From JACKII01 sp965222315 (GTDB lineage Bacteria; Pseudomonadota; Alphaproteobacteria; Bin95): 64,000 nucleotides of DNA. The stretch spans positions 1,798,001 to 1,862,000 of the forward strand of contig OZ244951.1 of the NCBI GenBank assembly GCA_965222315.1, written 5' to 3'. Below, piece by piece: positions 16,310 through 24,345 of the stretch. Position 1 is the first letter of the stretch, and the number at the start of each line of letters is the position of its first letter. A model generated the notes under the pieces. The model saw only the letters and a program-made list of their open reading frames with translations. It was not told where the DNA came from and made no database searches. A program made the position numbers and the translations under genes.

Positions 16310-18985
16310 TCAGGCCGCTTTCATCATGTTGCGCAGGACGTACTGCAGGATGCCGCCATTCTTGTAGTAATCGACCTCGTCCAGGGTATCGATCCGGCAG
16401 AGCAACTGGATCGTCTCCACCGACCCGTCGGCGCGGTGGATGGTGCAGGGTACGTCCATCCGCGGCTTCAGTTCGGTGATGCCGGCGATGTCGAAGGTCT
16501 CGGTGCCGTCCAGCTTCAAGGTCTCGCGGTTTTCGCCTTCCTTGAAGACCAGCGGCAGCACGCCCATGCCAACCAGATTGGAGCGGTGGATGCGCTCGAA
16601 GCTCTCCACGATCACCGCCTTGATGCCCAGGAGGTACGTGCCTTTGGCCGCCCAGTCGCGGCTGGAGCCGGTGCCGTATTCCTTGCCGCCGATGACGACC
16701 AGGGGCACACCCTCTGCCTGATAGCGGGCGGCGGCATCATAGATGCTCATCTCTTCGCCGGAGGGCAGGTGACGGGTCACGCCGCCTTCGGTGCCGGGCG
16801 CCAACTGGTTGCGGATGCGGATATTGGCAAAGGTGCCGCGCATCATCACCTGGTGGTTGCCGCGGCGGGCGCCGTAGCTGTTGAAGTCCACCGGACGGAC
16901 CTGATGCTCGGTCAGATACTCGCCCGCCGGGCCGTTGCGGGCGATGGAGCCGGCCGGGGAGATGTGGTCCGTTGTGATCGAGTCGCCGAACATTGCCAGC
17001 GGACGCGCGCCGGCGATGTTGGTAACCGCACCAGGTTCCGCCTGCATGCCCTCAAAATAGGGCGGATTCTGGACGTAGGTGGAGCCGCTGTTCCACTGGT
17101 AGGTCTCGCCGCCAGTAACCTTGATCGCCTGCCATTCCTTTGGTCCGTCCAGCACGTTGGCGTAGCGTTCCTCGAACATCTGCTGGGTCAGGTGATCGGT
17201 CAGCGCCTGTTGCACTTCGGCATTGCTCGGCCAAATGTCCTTCAGGAAGACATCGTTGCCGTCCTGATCCTTGCCGAGCGCATCGGTTGTCAGGTTGACC
17301 TTCAGCGAACCAGCGATGGCGTAAGCGACCACCAGCGGCGGGGAGGCGAGGTAATTCGCCTTGACCTGCGGATGGACGCGGCCTTCGAAGTTGCGGTTGC
17401 CGGAGAGCACGGAGCCCACCGTGATGTTGCCCGCGTCGATCGCGTCCGCAATCGGCGGTAGCAGCGGGCCGGAGTTGCCGATGCAGGTGGTGCAACCGAA
17501 GGCGACGATGTTGAAGCCCAGTGCGTCCAGATCGTCCTGCAAGCCGGAATGCTCCAGATAGTCGGCGACCACCTGGCTTCCGGGCGCGAGGGAGGTCTTC
17601 ACCCACGGCTTGACGGTCAGGCCTTTGGCTCTTGCCTTGCGGGCCACCAGACCGGCGGCCATGAGCACGGCGGGGTTGGAGGTGTTGGTGCAGGATGTAA
17701 TCGCCGCGATGACCACGTCGCCCGGATCGATCTGGTAGTCGGTGCCTTCTGCAGGAGTGGAATTGCCCGCGCCCATTTCCTCGATCGCCTTGGAAATCGA
17801 GGCCGGGATGTCCGGCAGGTCAACGCGGTCCTGGGGCCGCTTCGGCCCGGCCAGTGCTGGCACGACCTGGGAGATGTCGAGCTCCAGCGTGTCGGTAAAG
17901 ATCGGATCGGGGCTACCGGTCGTGCGCCACATGCCTTGGGCCTTGGCGTATGCCTCGACAAGCGCACACTGTTCTTCGGAGCGGCCGGTGAAGCGCAGGT
18001 AATTGATCGCCTCGCCGTCGATCGGGAAGAAGCCGCAGGTGGCGCCGTATTCCGGGGCCATGTTGCCGATGGTGGCCCGGTCGGCGAGCGTCAGGTGGTC
18101 CAGGCCGTCGCCATAGAATTCCACGAACTTGCCGACCACGCCCTTCTGGCGCAGCATCTGCACGATGCGCAGCACCAGGTCGGTGGCCGTAACGCCTTCG
18201 GCCATCTTGCCGGTAAGCTTGAAGCCGACCACTTCTGGGATGAGCATGGAGACCGGCTGGCCCAGCATGGCCGCCTCCGCCTCGATGCCGCCCACGCCCC
18301 AGCCGAGCACGGCGAGGCCGTTGACCATGGTGGTGTGGCTGTCGGTGCCGACCAGCGTGTCCGGGTAGGCGACCAGCTTGCCGTTCTGGTCCTCATCACT
18401 CCAGATGGTGCGGGAGAGATATTCCAGGTTCACCTGATGGCAAATGCCGGTGCCGGGCGGCACGACGCGGAAGTTTTTGAACGCGCTGGCGCCCCAGCGC
18501 AGGAACTCATACCGTTCGCGGTTGCGCTCGAATTCCAGATCGACGTTCTGCTTGAACGCGTCCTTGGTGCCGAATTGGTCGATCATGACCGAGTGGTCGA
18601 TGACCAGGTCGACTGGAGAGAGCGGGTTGATCTTCTGCGCGTCGCCGCCGAGCTTGGTGATCGCGTCGCGCATGGCGGCCAGATCGACGACAGCCGGAAC
18701 GCCAGTGAAGTCCTGCATCAGCACCCGGGCCGGGCGGTAGGCGATTTCCGCCGTGGACTTGCGGGTATCGAGCCACGCGGCGAACTGCTTGATGTCGTCG
18801 GTAGTGACACTGCGACCGTCTTCGAAGCGCAGCAGGTTCTCCAGCAAAATCTTCAGCGAGTTTGGCAGGCGGGACATGTCGCCCACCTTTGCCGAAGCGG
18901 CCTCGATCGAGAAATAGTCATAGGTCGTGCCGCCTGCCTTAAGCTGGCGGCGGGTGCCGAGGCTGTCTTGGCCTGTGATCCCCAT
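16310..18985 (-). CDS. acnA: Aconitate hydratase A
   Basis: TCA-cycle aconitase of 891 residues, the same length as classical AcnA. [4Fe-4S] ligands are in AITSCTNTSNP and GCTTCIGNSGP; active-site blocks GTDSHTTMVNGLAVLGWGVGG (near residue 210) and KEYGTGSSRDWAAKG in the swivelling C-terminal domain are intact. It interconverts citrate and isocitrate in the cytoplasm. Monocistronic here, running toward the terminator-like hairpin at 16196. Confidence 0.97.
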   Translation of the reverse strand: MGITGQDSLGTRRQLKAGGTTYDYFSIEAASAKVGDMSRLPNSLKILLENLLRFEDGRSVTTDDIKQFAAWLDTRKSTAEIAYRPARVLMQDFTGVPAVVDLAAMRDAITKLGGDAQKINPLSPVDLVIDHSVMIDQFGTKDAFKQNVDLEFERNRERYEFLRWGASAFKNFRVVPPGTGICHQVNLEYLSRTIWSDEDQNGKLVAYPDTLVGTDSHTTMVNGLAVLGWGVGGIEAEAAMLGQPVSMLIPEVVGFKLTGKMAEGVTATDLVLRIVQMLRQKGVVGKFVEFYGDGLDHLTLADRATIGNMAPEYGATCGFFPIDGEAINYLRFTGRSEEQCALVEAYAKAQGMWRTTGSPDPIFTDTLELDISQVVPALAGPKRPQDRVDLPDIPASISKAIEEMGAGNSTPAEGTDYQIDPGDVVIAAITSCTNTSNPAVLMAAGLVARKARAKGLTVKPWVKTSLAPGSQVVADYLEHSGLQDDLDALGFNIVAFGCTTCIGNSGPLLPPIADAIDAGNITVGSVLSGNRNFEGRVHPQVKANYLASPPLVVAYAIAGSLKVNLTTDALGKDQDGNDVFLKDIWPSNAEVQQALTDHLTQQMFEERYANVLDGPKEWQAIKVTGGETYQWNSGSTYVQNPPYFEGMQAEPGAVTNIAGARPLAMFGDSITTDHISPAGSIARNGPAGEYLTEHQVRPVDFNSYGARRGNHQVMMRGTFANIRIRNQLAPGTEGGVTRHLPSGEEMSIYDAAARYQAEGVPLVVIGGKEYGTGSSRDWAAKGTYLLGIKAVIVESFERIHRSNLVGMGVLPLVFKEGENRETLKLDGTETFDIAGITELKPRMDVPCTIHRADGSVETIQLLCRIDTLDEVDYYKNGGILQYVLRNMMKAA

Positions 18986-19115
18986 AAGGAGCGTCTCCCG
19001 CGCATGTAAAGAACGATGTGCGCGGGTTTTAACTGGGTTTTCCGCCGGACGCTAGATGAGGCGAAGTAGCACCTAGTGTTTTTGCGCCTCAACAATCCCG
19101 ATGTCTGGCGTGGTT

Positions 19116-20528
19116 CTAGCTTTCCAGGCTCCGGCGCAGGCGGTCGATATCTTCCTGGAGGATGTGATCGGCCGAGCGAAGTTCCTCCACCTTCTTCACC
19201 GCGTGCATGACGGTGGTGTGGTCGCGCCCGCCGAATTTCCGCCCGATTTCCGGCAGGGAGCGGGTGGTAAGCTGTTTCGCCAGGTACATCGCGATCTGGC
19301 GTGGGCGGGCGACGGCGCGTGCCCGGCGAGGGGAGGACATGTCAGCCAGACGGATATTGTAGTGGTCAGCGACCCGGCGCTGAATGTCCTCAATGGAGAC
19401 GCGGCGGTCGTTGGCGCGCAGCACGTCGCGCAGCAGGTCCTGGGTCGTTTCCACCGTGAGTTCGCGACCGACGAGTTGGGCGTGCGCGACCAAGCGGTTG
19501 AGCGCCCCCTCCAACTCCCGGACATTCGACGGAATGCGCTGGGCAAGGAACTCCATGACCGTCCGGGGAATTTCCAGACCCAAGGTCTCGGCCTTGGCCT
19601 CGACGATGGAAAGGCGCAGTTCGTAGTCGGTTGGGTGTAGATCGGCGACCAGACCCCATCCGAGGCGGGAGCGCATGCGGTCTTCCAGGCCTTCCAGATC
19701 GGAGGGCGACTTGTCAGCGCTGATGATAATCTGGCGGTTGTTGTCCACGAGGGCGTTGAAAGTGTGAAAGAATTCCTCTTGCGTCGATTCCTTGCCGCAG
19801 ATGAACTGCACGTCATCCACCATCAGCACATCGACCGAGCGAAATTGCTCCTTGAAGGAGACCTGATCGCGGAAACGCACGGCGCGGATAAACTGGTACA
19901 TGAACGCTTCGGCGGAGATGTAGAGCACCCGGCGGGACGGATCGCGCTGGCGGATGTGCCAGGCGACGGCGTGCATCAGGTGAGTCTTGCCCATGCCGAC
20001 CGGGCCGTAGAGGAATAGCGGGTTGAAGGCGACCTGTGCCGCCTCCGCAACCCGGCGGCAGGCAGCGTAGGCGAATTCATTCGGCTTCCCGACAACGAAG
20101 TTATCGAAGGTCAGACGGCTGTCCAACGGCCCGTCGATCGCCGATACTCCGGATTCCGCCTCTGCGGCCGGCGCAGGCGCTTCGTCTGCCTCGTCACCCT
20201 CTGCCGCCTTAGATGCCTCCTCCGATTCCCGCGCGGCGTTGGCGGCTGCGGTGCGGCTTTCCAGGTCAGAATCGACGACTAGTTCGATCTCGCCTATCGC
20301 CTCCTCGGTCCACAGGGCCCGAAGGCGATCACCGTAAATGGAGTTCACCCGATCCCTGATGAACCGGGTCGGCACCGAGATTGTCACCGATTCACCGTTT
20401 GCGTGAGCCAGTGTCATCGGCATCAGCCAACTGCGGAAAACGCCGTCGCCGAATTCCGCCCGTAATTTTCCCCGGATCCGCTGCCATTGGATCGACCGCT
20501 CTTCCGATATTTCGTGCATATTCATCAA
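19116..20528 (-). CDS. dnaA: Chromosomal replication initiator protein DnaA
   Basis: AAA+ initiator of 470 residues. Domain I covers about residues 10-90; the linker (90-135) is acidic and alanine-rich. Walker A GPVGMGKT is at 175-182 and Walker B is in VLMVDDVQFICGK. The C-terminal domain IV carries the duplex-binding region ending FGGRDHTTVMHAVKKVEEL. It recognises DnaA boxes at oriC. ATG codons at 20528, 20525 and 20519 are all possible starts. The neighbours rpsT, mutM, ubiE and ubiB match the usual alphaproteobacterial dnaA locus. No dnaN is adjacent. Confidence 0.97.
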   Translation of the reverse strand: MMNMHEISEERSIQWQRIRGKLRAEFGDGVFRSWLMPMTLAHANGESVTISVPTRFIRDRVNSIYGDRLRALWTEEAIGEIELVVDSDLESRTAAANAARESEEASKAAEGDEADEAPAPAAEAESGVSAIDGPLDSRLTFDNFVVGKPNEFAYAACRRVAEAAQVAFNPLFLYGPVGMGKTHLMHAVAWHIRQRDPSRRVLYISAEAFMYQFIRAVRFRDQVSFKEQFRSVDVLMVDDVQFICGKESTQEEFFHTFNALVDNNRQIIISADKSPSDLEGLEDRMRSRLGWGLVADLHPTDYELRLSIVEAKAETLGLEIPRTVMEFLAQRIPSNVRELEGALNRLVAHAQLVGRELTVETTQDLLRDVLRANDRRVSIEDIQRRVADHYNIRLADMSSPRRARAVARPRQIAMYLAKQLTTRSLPEIGRKFGGRDHTTVMHAVKKVEELRSADHILQEDIDRLRRSLES

Positions 20529-20552
20529 ACTGTCCCGGCACCAATTCTGATT

Positions 20553-20975
20553 CTATGTTGGTTTCGTCTCTGGCAGGCCATTGCCCCGCCAGCCGCCGTG
20601 GCGGACCCCGTCCGGGCCCGCAATTCCTTCAAACCCCTCTGCAACATTAAAGCAGGGGCCGTAGCCGGCTGCAGTTGCCAGTTCGGCTGCTGCCCGCGAC
20701 CGCACTCCCGACCGGCAGAGAAAATAAATGGGCGTGCCCTTCTCGATTCCGGCCGCTTCCATCTCTTCCAGGAAGCTGGCATTAACCCGCATATCGGGCG
20801 CAAATTGCCATGAAATGAAGAACAGGTTCTTCCGCCCTTCCGGTAAAGCTGGCATCCCGATGTTATGCCATTCCGCATCGGTGCGTACGTCGATAAGTAT
20901 CGACGAAGTATTTACAGCCAGCGATTCCCACGTCTCTTGCGGAGACGCGTCCTCTACCATTTTACCTGACGTCAT
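20553..20975 (-). CDS. Rhodanese-domain sulfurtransferase
   Basis: Single-domain rhodanese of 140 residues. The active-site loop is YFLCRSGVRSRAAAE with the persulfide-forming Cys, preceded by ILIDVRTDAEWHNIG, the standard first motif. No signal peptide is present, so it is cytoplasmic. It ends 24 bp upstream of dnaA on the same strand and may be co-transcribed with it. The sulfur acceptor is unknown. Confidence 0.9.
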   Translation of the reverse strand: MTSGKMVEDASPQETWESLAVNTSSILIDVRTDAEWHNIGMPALPEGRKNLFFISWQFAPDMRVNASFLEEMEAAGIEKGTPIYFLCRSGVRSRAAAELATAAGYGPCFNVAEGFEGIAGPDGVRHGGWRGNGLPETKPT

Positions 20976-21037
20976 GTTTCTGTAACCTTCAGCCTAGTCG
21001 ATTTATTAGTGAAAACCCCGAAAACACGAAGTTTAAT

Positions 21038-21053
21038 GCGGCTTTTAGGCCGC
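21038..21053 (-). terminator. Small hairpin after the mini-ORF
   Basis: GCGGC (21038-21042) and GCCGC (21049-21053) enclose a six-base loop just after the stop of the 29-codon ORF. On the minus strand it is followed by ATTAAACTT. It may terminate or attenuate transcription ahead of the rhodanese-dnaA pair. The stem is short. Confidence 0.4.
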
Positions 21054-21054
21054 G

Positions 21055-21144
21055 TTAGGCTGTAATTTCTAAAAAGTCTATAGTGTTAGTGTTTTGATTA
21101 TTGGAGGTTGTGTCCAAGGTTTTCATCGTGTTGAGGGAATTCAT
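21055..21144 (-). CDS. Candidate 29-residue small protein
   Basis: A 30-codon frame begins at ATG 21142-21144 behind a near-consensus AGGAGG site with 8-base spacing, the strongest such site seen in this part of the window. The peptide is rich in Asn and Thr (MNSLNTMKTLDTTSNNQNTN, then a DFLEITA C-terminus), with no Cys, no membrane segment and no family I recognise. It lies in an AT-rich 440-bp gap and is followed by a hairpin. It could be a real small protein, a leader peptide for the rhodanese-dnaA transcript, or chance. Confidence 0.4.
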   Translation of the reverse strand: MNSLNTMKTLDTTSNNQNTNTIDFLEITA

Positions 21145-21350
21145 TTCTAAAACCTCCTGTATTTGTCTTTTTGGTTTGTGGCAAATGCTTGGTTCGAATC
21201 GCCTGATGACCCCAATGTAGCGGAGGTTGGAAATTGGAGCCATGGAGAAATATGACGAAGCCAGAAATAAAAACCTTGACCCTACTGGCTATATGGTTAT
21301 CGGCGGCAGACGGATTGTATCGCTGTCTTAGAGGCCGATACTGGGGCGCA
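21145..21350. other. AT-rich noncoding stretch downstream of rpsT
   Basis: This part of the 440-bp gap between rpsT and the rhodanese gene has no convincing ORF. Its base composition is clearly more AT-rich than the flanking genes. It should hold the promoter for the mini-ORF and rhodanese-dnaA transcripts. I found no TTATNCACA DnaA box, so I do not call an origin here. Confidence 0.5.
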
Positions 21351-21386
21351 AACAGAAAAAGCCACACCCAGTCACCTGGGTATGGC
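21351..21386 (-). terminator. Rho-independent terminator of rpsT
   Basis: On the minus strand a GCCATACCCAG / CTGGGTGTGGC stem (21361-21386, one mismatch, 4-base loop) is followed by TTTTTCTGTTT. It starts about 30 bp after the rpsT stop. This is the clearest intrinsic terminator in the window. Confidence 0.85.
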
Positions 21387-21415
21387 TTCAACTGAAAAGG
21401 GATGGCCCGAAGGCT

Positions 21416-21679
21416 CTAGGTCAGGGCGTTAATCCGGCGGGAGAGCCGCGAGATTTTGCGCGCAACCGTGTTCTTGTGAACGATGCCCTTGTTTACGCCG
21501 CTCATCAGCACTGGCTGGGCACTGCGGAAAGCTTCCTGGGCGGCCGTTTTATCACCGCCTGCAATGGCGGTTTCCACCTTCTTTACCTGTGTCCGGTACT
21601 GGGTCACGCGCGAGCGGTTAACCGCGGTGCGGCGCACCGACTGGCGGACGCGTTTACGTGCCTGGGGTGAGTTAGCCAT
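21416..21679 (-). CDS. rpsT: 30S ribosomal protein S20
   Basis: Basic protein of 87 residues matching S20 across its length: MANSPQARKRVRQSVRR at the N-terminus, VHKNTVARKISRLSRRINAL at the C-terminus. It binds the 5' domain of 16S rRNA early in 30S assembly. It has its own strong terminator and lies between the enoyl-CoA hydratase and the dnaA region, as in many alphaproteobacteria. Confidence 0.97.
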   Translation of the reverse strand: MANSPQARKRVRQSVRRTAVNRSRVTQYRTQVKKVETAIAGGDKTAAQEAFRSAQPVLMSGVNKGIVHKNTVARKISRLSRRINALT

Positions 21680-21826
21680 TTTGCGTTGTCACTGTCTGCT
21701 ATTTCCAAAGATCGCGGCTTATAGGAGGCGTAGCGGCCCGGGTCAAGTGAACCTGCGCCCATAAAGCGTGCAGGGATGCCGCAACCAGCCAATATAACCA
21801 GGGCGGTTGATGCAAAGGGTCGGCGG

Positions 21827-22603
21827 CTAGCGGTGCTTGAACACGGCGTCCCGCTTATCGGCGAAGGCTGCCATGCCTTCCATCTTGTCTTCGGTGGCGA
21901 AAGTGGAATGGAACAGCCTACGCTCAAAGCGCACGCCTTCCGATAACGTTGTTTCGAAGGCGCGGTTGACGCTTTCTTTACAGATCATCGTGATCGGAAG
22001 CGACTTGTGCGCAATGTTATCCGCAGTTTTCAACGCTTCATCCAGCAGGTTATCCACCGGTACTATGCGCGTCACGAGGCCGGCCCTCTCCGCTTCTTCC
22101 GCATCCATCATGCGGCCGGTCAGGCACATATCCATCGCCTTGGCCTTACCGATGAAGCGGGGCAGGCGCTGGGTGCCGCCGCCGCCGGGGATGGTGCCCA
22201 GGTTGATCTCTGGCTGACCGAACTTGGCGTTCTCGGCGGCGATGATGAAATCGCACATCATGGCGATCTCGCAGCCGCCGCCGAGCGCATAGCCTGCGAC
22301 CGCGGCAATGATCGGCTTCCGTGCTTCGGATGCGCGTTGCCAGCCTACGGTGATGAAGTCGGACATGTAGACGTCCATATAACCACGGTCCTTCATCTCC
22401 TTGATGTCGGCGCCCGCGGCGAAGGCCTTCTCGTTACCGGTTAGGACCATGCAGCCGATATTCTCGTCTGCCTCAAACCGGTCGATGGCGTCAGCCAGCT
22501 CGTCGATGAGTTGAGCGCAAAGAGCGTTCAGCGCTTTCGGCCGGTCCAAACGGATCAGGCCGACCCGGCCTTTTGTTTCGACGGCAATCATTTCATAAGC
22601 CAT
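21827..22603 (-). CDS. Enoyl-CoA hydratase
   Basis: Crotonase-fold hydratase of 258 residues. The oxyanion-hole loop AFAAGADIKEM and the block AVAGYALGGGCEIAMMCDF are present. Both catalytic Glu positions are conserved, in CEIAMMCDF and FGQPEINLGTIPGGGG. It adds water to trans-2-enoyl-CoA in fatty acid oxidation or PHA precursor metabolism. The start at 22603 (MAYEMIAVE) matches the family; the frame stays open upstream through the mutM 3' region but has no similarity there. Confidence 0.94.
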   Translation of the reverse strand: MAYEMIAVETKGRVGLIRLDRPKALNALCAQLIDELADAIDRFEADENIGCMVLTGNEKAFAAGADIKEMKDRGYMDVYMSDFITVGWQRASEARKPIIAAVAGYALGGGCEIAMMCDFIIAAENAKFGQPEINLGTIPGGGGTQRLPRFIGKAKAMDMCLTGRMMDAEEAERAGLVTRIVPVDNLLDEALKTADNIAHKSLPITMICKESVNRAFETTLSEGVRFERRLFHSTFATEDKMEGMAAFADKRDAVFKHR

Positions 22604-22685
22604 GGAGTAGAGTCCCTCGACAGGCTGTGGGTGGTGAAGCGCCGGCGCGCAAGCAACAGGCACCGGCTGAAGGCAGGTTTGTAGT

Positions 22686-23525
22686 TTAGGCTTGGCACGC
22701 GGGGCAATAGAAAGTGGAGCGGCCGCTTTGCACCGCGCGCGCGATTGGCCGGTTCGTGCCGCATTGGCATTGCTCGCCCTCCTTGCCGTAGACGCGCCAG
22801 CGATGCTGGAAATAGCCAAGCTCCCCATCGGCCTGTACGTAGTCACGAAGGGACGAGCCGCCAGCGGCGATGGCAGCCTCCAGCGTTGTCTTGACCGCGT
22901 CGGCGAGACGGGTGGCCTCTTCGGGCGAGAGGGAACCGGATTCGCGGAATGGGGAGAGGCTGGCCAGATTGAGCGCCTCACACACATAGATATTGCCGAG
23001 ACCCGCAATCATGCGTTGGTCGAGCAGGGCGGCCTTTAAGGGGGAGAAACGCCCATCGAACATCGCGTGCAAGCTGGCGCCATTCAAGGCACCTGAAAGG
23101 GGCTCTACGCCGAGTGTCTTCATCCGGGGGTGATTGGCCAGCTCTCCGGCCGTTACCCAATCCATCGAGCCAAAGCGGCGGTGGTCCTGGTAAAGCACCC
23201 GGTCGCCAGCGGCAGTTTCCACCAGCACATGCACGTGGGGTTCGTCGCGGCGGCTTTCTTTGTTGTCGCCTGTGCGCTCCACAATCAGCCGGCCAGACAT
23301 GCCGAGATGGATCATCCAGATGCCGCCATCATCCAGATGGACCAGGATGTATTTCGCGCGGCGGTCCAGGCGTTCGATGCGCCGGCCCTCCAGGCGGGCT
23401 TCCAGGCCATCAGGGATCGGCCAGCGCAGATCGCGGCGGCGCACCTCAACGCGGGCAAGGGTCGCGCCGGTTAGGGCTTGAGCCAGGCCGCGGCACGTGG
23501 TTTCGACTTCGGGTAATTCGGGCAT
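22686..23525 (-). CDS. mutM: Formamidopyrimidine-DNA glycosylase
   Basis: Fpg/MutM of 279 residues, removing 8-oxoguanine and FaPy lesions. The catalytic N-terminus PELPEVETTCRGL, with Pro2 and Glu3, is intact, and the H2TH region contains LLDQRMIAGLGNIYVCEAL. The C-terminal zinc finger reads EQCQCGT ... STFYCPACQ, so the first cysteine pair is C-x-C rather than the usual C-x-x-C. Starts divergently, 74 bp from ubiE. Confidence 0.95.
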   Translation of the reverse strand: MPELPEVETTCRGLAQALTGATLARVEVRRRDLRWPIPDGLEARLEGRRIERLDRRAKYILVHLDDGGIWMIHLGMSGRLIVERTGDNKESRRDEPHVHVLVETAAGDRVLYQDHRRFGSMDWVTAGELANHPRMKTLGVEPLSGALNGASLHAMFDGRFSPLKAALLDQRMIAGLGNIYVCEALNLASLSPFRESGSLSPEEATRLADAVKTTLEAAIAAGGSSLRDYVQADGELGYFQHRWRVYGKEGEQCQCGTNRPIARAVQSGRSTFYCPACQA

Positions 23526-23599
23526 GGGCCAGATGCTAGCCGTGCCGTGCTGCCTCCGCTATGGTCTTGCCCGCAACATATCCCCAGGATTATCCCCTG

Positions 23600-24340
23600 A
23601 TGGCCGACACGCATTTTGGTTTCCGCACCGTCTCGCAAGACGAAAAAACCCAATTGGTTAAGGGGGTTTTCTCATCTGTTGCGAAACGTTACGACGTGAT
23701 GAACGACCTCATGAGCGGCGGTGTCCACAGGGTTTGGAAAGACAGTCTGGTACGGCGCATGGGGGTAAAGCCGGGCGAAACCATTTTAGACTTGGCCGGG
23801 GGGACAGGCGATATCGCCTTTCGCTTGGCGAAACTGGACGCTGCGCCGGACATCGTGGTCTGCGACATCAACGAAGAGATGGTGAGCGTCGGCAGAGACC
23901 GGGGCATCGACCGTGGACTGATCGAGGGGATCGAGTGGACGGTGGGCAATGCGGAAAGTCTGCCGTTTGCGGATGGTTCCTTCGATGCGTGTTGCATCGC
24001 CTTCGGCCTGCGTAATGTCACGCAGCCCCAGGTCGGGCTCGCAGAAATTCTGCGCGTGCTGCGGCCAGGCGGGCGCTTCTTCTGTCTGGAGTTCAGCAAG
24101 GTGATCCTGCCCGGCTTCGACAAGCTCTACGACGCCTATTCGTTCTCCATCCTGCCGAAGATCGGCAAGGTCGTGGCGCGGGACGAAGCTTCCTACCGCT
24201 ACCTGGCAGAGAGTATCCGCCAGTTTCCGGACCAAGAGGGCCTGGCGGCGATGATGCGCCGGGTTGGTTTCAAGGCAGTCACCTACGATAGCTGGTCGGG
24301 CGGCATCGTCGCCCTGCACGCGGGCCGGGCACCAGCGTAG
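23600..24340 (+). CDS. ubiE: Ubiquinone/menaquinone C-methyltransferase
   Basis: SAM-dependent methyltransferase of 246 residues. Motif I is ILDLAGGTGDIAF; the UbiE signatures YDVMNDLMSGGVHRVWKD and CIAFGLRNVT, and LEFSKVILPGFDKLYDAYSF, are all present. It C-methylates the ubiquinone ring. The start ATG 23600 (MADTHFGFR) follows an AGGA site; the open frame begins at 23561. Followed after 5 bp by ubiB. Confidence 0.95.
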   Translation: MADTHFGFRTVSQDEKTQLVKGVFSSVAKRYDVMNDLMSGGVHRVWKDSLVRRMGVKPGETILDLAGGTGDIAFRLAKLDAAPDIVVCDINEEMVSVGRDRGIDRGLIEGIEWTVGNAESLPFADGSFDACCIAFGLRNVTQPQVGLAEILRVLRPGGRFFCLEFSKVILPGFDKLYDAYSFSILPKIGKVVARDEASYRYLAESIRQFPDQEGLAAMMRRVGFKAVTYDSWSGGIVALHAGRAPA

Positions 24341-24345
24341 GGCCA

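Noticed and set aside
17549..19009. 486-codon plus-strand ORF opposite acnA
   Set aside because: Same reason: antisense shadow of a fully conserved aconitase, with no motifs of its own.
21055..21144. Mini-ORF as a RiPP precursor peptide
   Set aside because: No Cys, Ser-rich core or leader motif, and no maturation or export genes nearby.
20976..21415. Chromosomal origin beside dnaA
   Set aside because: The stretch is AT-rich and near dnaA, but I found no TTATNCACA boxes. In many alphaproteobacteria the origin is not next to dnaA.
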